DNA of 10,258 nucleotides from Hyphomicrobiales bacterium (GTDB lineage Bacteria > Pseudomonadota > Alphaproteobacteria > Rhizobiales > JAJFHR01): contig JAJFHR010000384.1 of the NCBI GenBank assembly GCA_021775515.1, positions 1-10,258 of the forward strand, in the 5' to 3' direction. The notes under the pieces were generated by a model, which was not told where the DNA came from, ran no database searches, and worked only from the letters and a program-made list of their open reading frames with translations. Each line of letters starts with the position of its first letter. Within the stretch, counting starts at the first letter, position 1. Of the stretch, positions 6,492 to 10,258 are shown piece by piece. The position numbers and the translations under genes were made by a program.

Positions 6492-7535
6492 TTGACGAAG
6501 ACCTGGCTGGAACAGCCCGGAGAAGGCGCTGCTTGTACCATAATTGGTGAAGTAGCTCAGGCTCATGACGGCAGTCTTGGGGCGGCACACGCCTATATTG
6601 ATGCTGTCGCCTTGGCGGGGGCAGATGCGGTAAAGTTTCAAACTCATATTGCCGAGGCTGAAAGTACGCCCCAGGAGCCGTGGCGTACAAGGTTCAGCCG
6701 GCAGGATGAAACCCGTCTTGATTATTGGCGCCGCATGGAGTTTAGCGAAGCGCAGTGGCGTGGCCTGAAGGAGCATGCGGAAGAAAAAGGTCTGATGTTT
6801 CTTTCCTCACCCTTTTCTCTTGCAGCCTTTGAGTTGTTAAATCGAATTGGCGTTGCCGGATGGAAGGTTGCTTCAGGTGAAATCACTAATTTCCAGTTGC
6901 TGGATGTTATGGGCGCAATGCCTCAACCGATCATGATGTCATGTGGCATGAGTGCTTTTGAAGAAATTGATGCAGCGGTCGAACGGGTTAAACCCGCCAC
7001 AGACCGGCTGGCAGTGATGCAATGTTCGTCAATTTATCCCACCGGCCCGGAGCATGTCGGGCTAAATCTTCTTGCGGAATTTAAACAACGTTATGAATGT
7101 GCGGTTGGTCTTTCCGATCATTCTGCGACCATATTCCCCGCGCTGGCTGCAGCTACTGCCGGAGCCCAGGTGATTGAGGTGCATTTGACCTTATCGCGCG
7201 ACATGTTTGGGCCCGACGTGATTGCCTCGGTTACACCTGATGAATTGCGCCAGATTGTGGAAGGTGTGCGGTTTATCGAAAAAATGCAAAGTCACCCGGT
7301 CGATAAATCCTCGCCGCTAAAAGAAACGCAGCCCTTGCGGGACATATTTTTGAAAAGTATCGTCGCGGTTGCCGATCTGCGCCAAGGAACCGTGCTGACA
7401 CTGGACAATATCACCACGAAAAAACCGGGCACGGGAATTCCGGCGGATCAATTTGAGCAGACTTTAGGCAAGCGGCTTCGCCGTAGCGTAAAACGCGACA
7501 TTCCGCTTGTGCCTGAGGATCTGGAAAACGGATAG
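6492..7535 (+). CDS. neuB: NeuB-like nonulosonic acid synthase (SAF domain at C-terminus)
   Basis: This 347-residue enzyme would condense phosphoenolpyruvate with an N-acyl mannosamine-type sugar to form a nine-carbon sialic- or legionaminic-like acid. The (beta/alpha)8 barrel shows VKFQTH (47-52), FLSSPFS (103-109), WKVASGE (124-130), QCSSIYPTGPEHVGLN (177-192), GLSDHS (216-221) and EVHLTL (239-244). H220 and H241 match the two metal-binding histidines of NeuB. A C-terminal SAF/antifreeze-like domain (about 285-345) shows 'SIVAVADLRQGTVLTLDNIT' and KKPGTGIP. The start is TTG at 6492, with GAGG at 6480-6483 eight bases before; no ATG fits. Two motifs depart from the classical enzymes: GEVAQAHDG replaces the usual G.NH.G, and GPDVIAS replaces GPDH..S. 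It may thus be a divergent subfamily with another acyl-sugar substrate. It lies in an operon with the epimerase (three-base gap). Confidence 0.92.
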   Translation: MTKTWLEQPGEGAACTIIGEVAQAHDGSLGAAHAYIDAVALAGADAVKFQTHIAEAESTPQEPWRTRFSRQDETRLDYWRRMEFSEAQWRGLKEHAEEKGLMFLSSPFSLAAFELLNRIGVAGWKVASGEITNFQLLDVMGAMPQPIMMSCGMSAFEEIDAAVERVKPATDRLAVMQCSSIYPTGPEHVGLNLLAEFKQRYECAVGLSDHSATIFPALAAATAGAQVIEVHLTLSRDMFGPDVIASVTPDELRQIVEGVRFIEKMQSHPVDKSSPLKETQPLRDIFLKSIVAVADLRQGTVLTLDNITTKKPGTGIPADQFEQTLGKRLRRSVKRDIPLVPEDLENG

Positions 7536-7538
7536 TTC

Positions 7539-8696
7539 ATGAAAAGAAAAATTTGCGTCGTTATTACAGCGCGTCCCAGTTATGCCCGCATCCGAACGGC
7601 TCTTGAAGCTATTCGCGACCATGAGGATCTTGAACTGCAGTTGGTGGTTGCCGCCTCGGCCCTGCTGGATAAATACGGCAGCGCTGTCGATGTTATTGAA
7701 AAAGAAGGTTTTAAGGTCGACCGCCGGGTGTATTCCATTCTCGATGGTGAAAATCTGGTAACCTCGGCAAAATCAACCGGTTTTGGCCTCGCCGAACTGG
7801 CAACGGTTTTTGATGATCTAAAGCCTGATATGGTTGTAACCATCGCCGATAGATTTGAGACCATGGCGACCGCAGTTGCCGGCGCGTATATGAATATTCC
7901 GCTGGTGCACATTCAAGGCGGCGAAGTAACAGGATCGATTGATGACAAGGTTCGCCATGCCATCACCAAGCTGGCAGATATTCACCTGGTATCATGTGAA
8001 GGTGCGGCTGAGCGGGTCAAGCGCATGGGGGAGGCAGATGACCGGGTAATTCTAACCGGGTGTCCCTCAATTGATATTGCCCGGATGGTCAAAGAGCAGG
8101 AAAGACCTGAAATCAAGCAGTTGATTTATGAAAAAGGCGGTGTTGGAGCCGATCTGGATATCTCTCAAGGTTATGTTGTTGTGCTGCAACATCCGGTAAC
8201 TACCGAACATGAACTTGCCCGCGCTCATATTAACGAAACCCTTCATGCGGTGAGGGATACGGGGTATCCCGCCCTTTGGTTCTGGCCAAATGTTGATGCG
8301 GGATCGGATGGGACATCGGGCGGTATTCGGGCTTTTCGCGAGGCGCATCGGTTGCGCAACGTGCATTTTTACAAAAACATGCCACCGGAAGACTTTCTGC
8401 ATGTTTTGATCGGCAGCAATGGAATTGTCGGAAATTCGAGTGTTGCCATCCGCGAGTGTTCGTATCTCGGTGTGCCTGCCGTCAATATCGGCACGCGTCA
8501 ACGGGGGCGCGACCAGGGCCCCAATGTGGTTGATGTTTTACCTGTGCGCGAAGACATCAAACAGGCAATTCAGCAAAACTTTGCGCGCGGGCGTGTTGAA
8601 AGTGCGCAAGTCTATGGTGATGGTTATGCCGCACAACGCATTGCTGATGCACTGGCAAAGGTAGAACTTTCCATCGAGAAACCCGTTGTTTATTGA
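7539..8696 (+). CDS. neuC: NeuC-like hydrolysing UDP-N-acetylhexosamine 2-epimerase
   Basis: The 385-residue protein has the two-Rossmann GT-B-like fold of UDP-GlcNAc 2-epimerases. Seen in order are VVITARPSYARI (7-18), IADRFETMATA (102-112), PLVHIQGGEVTGSIDDKVRH (121-140) followed by AITKLADIHL, LTGCPSID (172-179), LQHPVTTE (216-223) and GIVGNSSVAIREC (295-307). The HIQGGE.TGSID..RHAITKL block favours the hydrolysing (NeuC/LegG) branch over the non-hydrolysing WecB type. The reaction releases UDP and gives a ManNAc-type sugar, the substrate for the NeuB-like enzyme encoded just before it. Whether it takes UDP-GlcNAc (sialic acid route) or a UDP-diacetamido sugar (legionaminic route) cannot be decided from sequence alone. 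The position between neuB- and neuA-like genes fixes the pathway. Confidence 0.93.
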   Translation: MKRKICVVITARPSYARIRTALEAIRDHEDLELQLVVAASALLDKYGSAVDVIEKEGFKVDRRVYSILDGENLVTSAKSTGFGLAELATVFDDLKPDMVVTIADRFETMATAVAGAYMNIPLVHIQGGEVTGSIDDKVRHAITKLADIHLVSCEGAAERVKRMGEADDRVILTGCPSIDIARMVKEQERPEIKQLIYEKGGVGADLDISQGYVVVLQHPVTTEHELARAHINETLHAVRDTGYPALWFWPNVDAGSDGTSGGIRAFREAHRLRNVHFYKNMPPEDFLHVLIGSNGIVGNSSVAIRECSYLGVPAVNIGTRQRGRDQGPNVVDVLPVREDIKQAIQQNFARGRVESAQVYGDGYAAQRIADALAKVELSIEKPVVY

Positions 8697-8720
8697 CCAT
8701 GAGGCCGGAGACTGCTGGCG

Positions 8721-9434
8721 ATGATTAGAGGTAAACCATTACTGGCGGTTATACCGGTGAGGGCAGGCTCAAAAGGCATTCCGGGTAAAAACCTGAAACG
8801 CCTCGGTAAGGATACGTTGCTTGAGCGCGCCATCAAAATTGCGCAAAGGTGCCATCGGGTTGATCGCATACAGGTGTCGACCGATGATGTTCAAATGTAT
8901 GAGCTTGCTCAGACATATAAGGCTGCAGCACCTGGCCTGAGGCCTCTGCATTTGGCCAGTGATAGTGCCAGAACTGCAGACGTGGTGGTGGATCTGGCTT
9001 CACAAATTGGATTTGATAGGGGTTATATCCTTTTGCTTCAGGCAACCAGCCCGCTTAGAACTCTGGATGATCTCTCGGCGTTTCTTGATCTATTTGAAAC
9101 CCATACTGACGATGAGGCAGCGGTGAGTGTGTGTGCTTTGCGCGGCGCGCATCCCGAAAAACTGCTCACCGTTAGCGGGGGCAAGGTTTCGGCCTACGGC
9201 AAATCGGGCTCAGATAGGCCGCGTCAAGAAATGGCTGAGCTTTTTGAACCAAACGGGGCGTTTTATATCATCGACATTGAAACCCTGCGCCAAAGTCAAA
9301 CCTTCTTGCCACCAAAAACATTGGCTTATGCCATGCCGGAGGCGCGCAGCGCCAACCTCGACACATTGACGGATTGGCAGGTGTTGGAAGCGATGATTGC
9401 CCAGGGCCATTGGTCGGTTGAGGAATATGACTGA
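8721..9434 (+). CDS. neuA: NeuA-like CMP-nonulosonate cytidylyltransferase
   Basis: The 237-residue enzyme would activate the nine-carbon acid with CTP, giving a CMP-sugar and pyrophosphate in the cytoplasm. The nucleotide-binding loop IPVRAGSKGIPGKN (11-24) is intact. So are VSTDD (52-56), LLQATSPLR (105-113), the RPRQEM...EPNGAFYIID segment (166-185) and the late acidic ANLDTLTDW (211-219), which supplies metal-binding aspartates. The length is normal for single-domain NeuA/LegF/PseF-type enzymes; there is no fused esterase domain. GGAG at 8707-8710 precedes ATG 8721 and the gap to neuC is 24 bases, so this is the last gene of the operon. No sialyltransferase-like gene follows. The substrate subtype (sialic, legionaminic, pseudaminic) is not determined; the neuC-like neighbour argues against pseudaminic acid. 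Confidence 0.93.
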   Translation: MIRGKPLLAVIPVRAGSKGIPGKNLKRLGKDTLLERAIKIAQRCHRVDRIQVSTDDVQMYELAQTYKAAAPGLRPLHLASDSARTADVVVDLASQIGFDRGYILLLQATSPLRTLDDLSAFLDLFETHTDDEAAVSVCALRGAHPEKLLTVSGGKVSAYGKSGSDRPRQEMAELFEPNGAFYIIDIETLRQSQTFLPPKTLAYAMPEARSANLDTLTDWQVLEAMIAQGHWSVEEYD

Positions 9435-9630
9435 GCCTGTCTTTTGCCAGGTTGAGAGCGATATACAAAATCAACCAGAAATCTCAAAACTATGGTTTCT
9501 TTATTGAAAGAACCCTGCTATTAAGGGCGGCATTCGCTGATGAGATACATGTCATCGGCATATAGGTTCCCTCGATCAAGAACCCAATTCGTAAATCTCG
9601 CCGGCCATCGTTTCAGGGCTAGTGAGCTTT

Positions 9631-9659
9631 TTGCAGTCGCGAATTTAGGACTTTATCGG
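9631..9659 (+). promoter_or_regulatory. Weak candidate promoter for the initiator tRNA
   Basis: TTGCAG (9631-9636) and TATCGG (9654-9659) are 17 bases apart, and the tRNA begins 41 bases further on. The -10 box is poor. The 9435-9700 stretch shows no gene and no 5S rRNA, so the tRNA most likely has its own promoter here, but this assignment is uncertain. Confidence 0.25.
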
Positions 9660-9700
9660 GATCAAATCGAGACGGATCTATCAACTAAAGATATTCTTGA

Positions 9701-9777
<77 letters not shown>

Positions 9778-9805
9778 AAATATACCTAATAAATCAGTAT
9801 ATTAG

Positions 9806-9840
9806 ATGTATTTCGAAATATTTGAAATACATTTTTCTTT
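9806..9840 (+). terminator. AT-rich intrinsic terminator after the initiator tRNA
   Basis: ATGTATTTC (9806-9814) pairs perfectly with GAAATACAT (9824-9832). The stem can extend inward by three more pairs (one G:U) to a three-base loop, and a T-rich tract follows (9833-9840, interrupted by one C). The stem is long but has few G:C pairs, so it is weaker than a classical terminator. Its position 28 bases after the CCA end fits release of the tRNA precursor. Confidence 0.55.
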
Positions 9841-9870
9841 GTGCTGGGTACCATATGGGTACCACCAAAG
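9837..9870. repeat. GGTACC inverted repeat behind the tRNA
   Basis: Two copies of GGTACC (9847-9852 and 9858-9863), themselves palindromic, flank ATATG and can form a six-pair hairpin. Outside them CTTTG (9837-9841) and CAAAG (9866-9870) can also pair, giving a longer interrupted dyad. There is no T run. It could be a second stem for RNA 3' processing, a protein-binding dyad, or a remnant of an integration site, as tRNA 3' flanks are favoured targets; no integrase is seen in the window. Confidence 0.4.
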
Positions 9871-9937
9871 ATCAAACTAAAGCCAACTAGGATGTTTAGG
9901 TTCCGCACCAAAACCCCAGGTGGGGCTCAATGAATTG

Positions 9938-10231
9938 ATGGAAAACCGGTCACATTCTATTTTGGTGCGTGTGACAACCAGACTGTCCTGGTGTTGGGTT
10001 GTTCGCGAACCGGATAGGGAAAAATTAGGAAATGTTGCTTGCAGCTCTGTTTCTGGTGCAGAAGATGTCCATGCATCAAATTTTCCAGGGGGAATTTTTT
10101 TATCAGCTTCTTATGAAATGTTGGTGCAGCGAATTGTGCAGCAGAATGAGTTGCAAAATTTGGCGGCAATAAATAGATATCGATCTGGTGGTAGGAAAAG
10201 GGAAGAATGTCAGGGAAGTTTTGTGCCTTAG
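9938..10231 (+). CDS. Doubtful small open frame, function unknown
   Basis: From ATG 9938 the frame would encode 97 residues (GTG 9920 would add six). No convincing Shine-Dalgarno sequence precedes either start. The product, beginning MENRSHSILVRVTTRLSWCW, has no signal peptide, membrane segment or motif I recognise, and its composition is not clearly protein-like. It is listed only because it is the longest frame in this otherwise empty end of the window. Confidence 0.15.
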   Translation: MENRSHSILVRVTTRLSWCWVVREPDREKLGNVACSSVSGAEDVHASNFPGGIFLSASYEMLVQRIVQQNELQNLAAINRYRSGGRKREECQGSFVP

Positions 10232-10258
10232 GCTTGCCAGGCCCTAGATCTACCTCAT

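Larger units (their letters stand above)
9778..10258. other. Region after the tRNA with no confident gene
   Basis: Beyond the hairpins at 9806-9870 there is a short CCCC-AGGT-GGGG hairpin at 9914-9925 and a weak open frame (listed separately). No rRNA, tRNA or recognisable protein tail was found in either direction. TGGTG occurs five times between about 9960 and 10195, which may be chance. Confidence 0.5.

Noticed and set aside
8067..8501. Minus-strand open frame of 144 codons
   Set aside because: It is a shadow of the neuC-like gene, whose family motifs are clear in the forward frame.
9435..9700. Search for a 5S rRNA before the initiator tRNA
   Set aside because: In many alphaproteobacteria tRNA-fMet ends the rRNA operon, but no 5S-like sequence or fold was seen here and the neuA-like gene lies directly upstream.

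Overview
The window looks like a chromosomal segment of an alphaproteobacterium, possibly a marine or aquatic Rhodospirillales-like lineage. This is inferred from three things: the initiator tRNA, whose anticodon stem has the A29:U41 variant I associate with alphaproteobacteria; the 'NATIEAARAGESGKGFAVVA' form of the chemoreceptor tip; and the pairing of a secreted PDC-type protein with a chemoreceptor. Base composition is moderate, with a very AT-rich stretch around 180-430. All supported genes lie on the + strand. There is no transposase, integrase or CRISPR array.

Layout. (1) 1-116 is the last 37 codons of a gene entering from the left, very probably a TPR/sulfotransferase-type protein. 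(2) 117-530 is an AT-rich non-coding stretch with a good sigma70-like promoter at 377-405 and a potentially structured leader. (3) 531-2935 holds a secreted single-domain PDC/Cache-like protein followed by a membrane chemoreceptor (MCP). These are probably one sensory unit, closed by a nested-hairpin terminator at 2968-3043. (4) 3264-4896 is a tight three-gene unit of two small exported cysteine-containing proteins of unknown function and a SCO1/SenC copper chaperone. (5) 5161-5625 is an exported DUF302 protein. (6) 5668-9434 is a probable operon with a WaaE-like family 2 glycosyltransferase and then neuB-, neuC- and neuA-like genes for making a CMP-activated nonulosonic (sialic or legionaminic-type) acid. 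(7) 9701-9777 is an initiator tRNA-Met with its own weak AT-rich terminator and a strong GGTACC inverted repeat behind it. The remaining bases to 10258 hold no gene I can support with confidence.

How the parts work together. In the surface-sugar operon, the NeuC-like hydrolysing epimerase would supply the 2-epimerised N-acyl hexosamine. The NeuB-like synthase would condense it with phosphoenolpyruvate to a nine-carbon acid, and the NeuA-like enzyme would activate that acid with CTP. The glycosyltransferase in front may act on the same glycan (LPS core, capsule or glycoprotein). No enzyme that transfers the CMP-sugar is present here, and the exact sugar cannot be told from sequence alone.

The most novel unit is the SCO cluster. 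Its first two proteins share a plan: signal peptide, a short beta-like strand ending in D-x-x-C, a Cys/His cluster, then a G-(I/L)-..-L-..-DG-(K/R) segment. They may be a diverged pair of periplasmic metal or thiol partners for the SCO protein.
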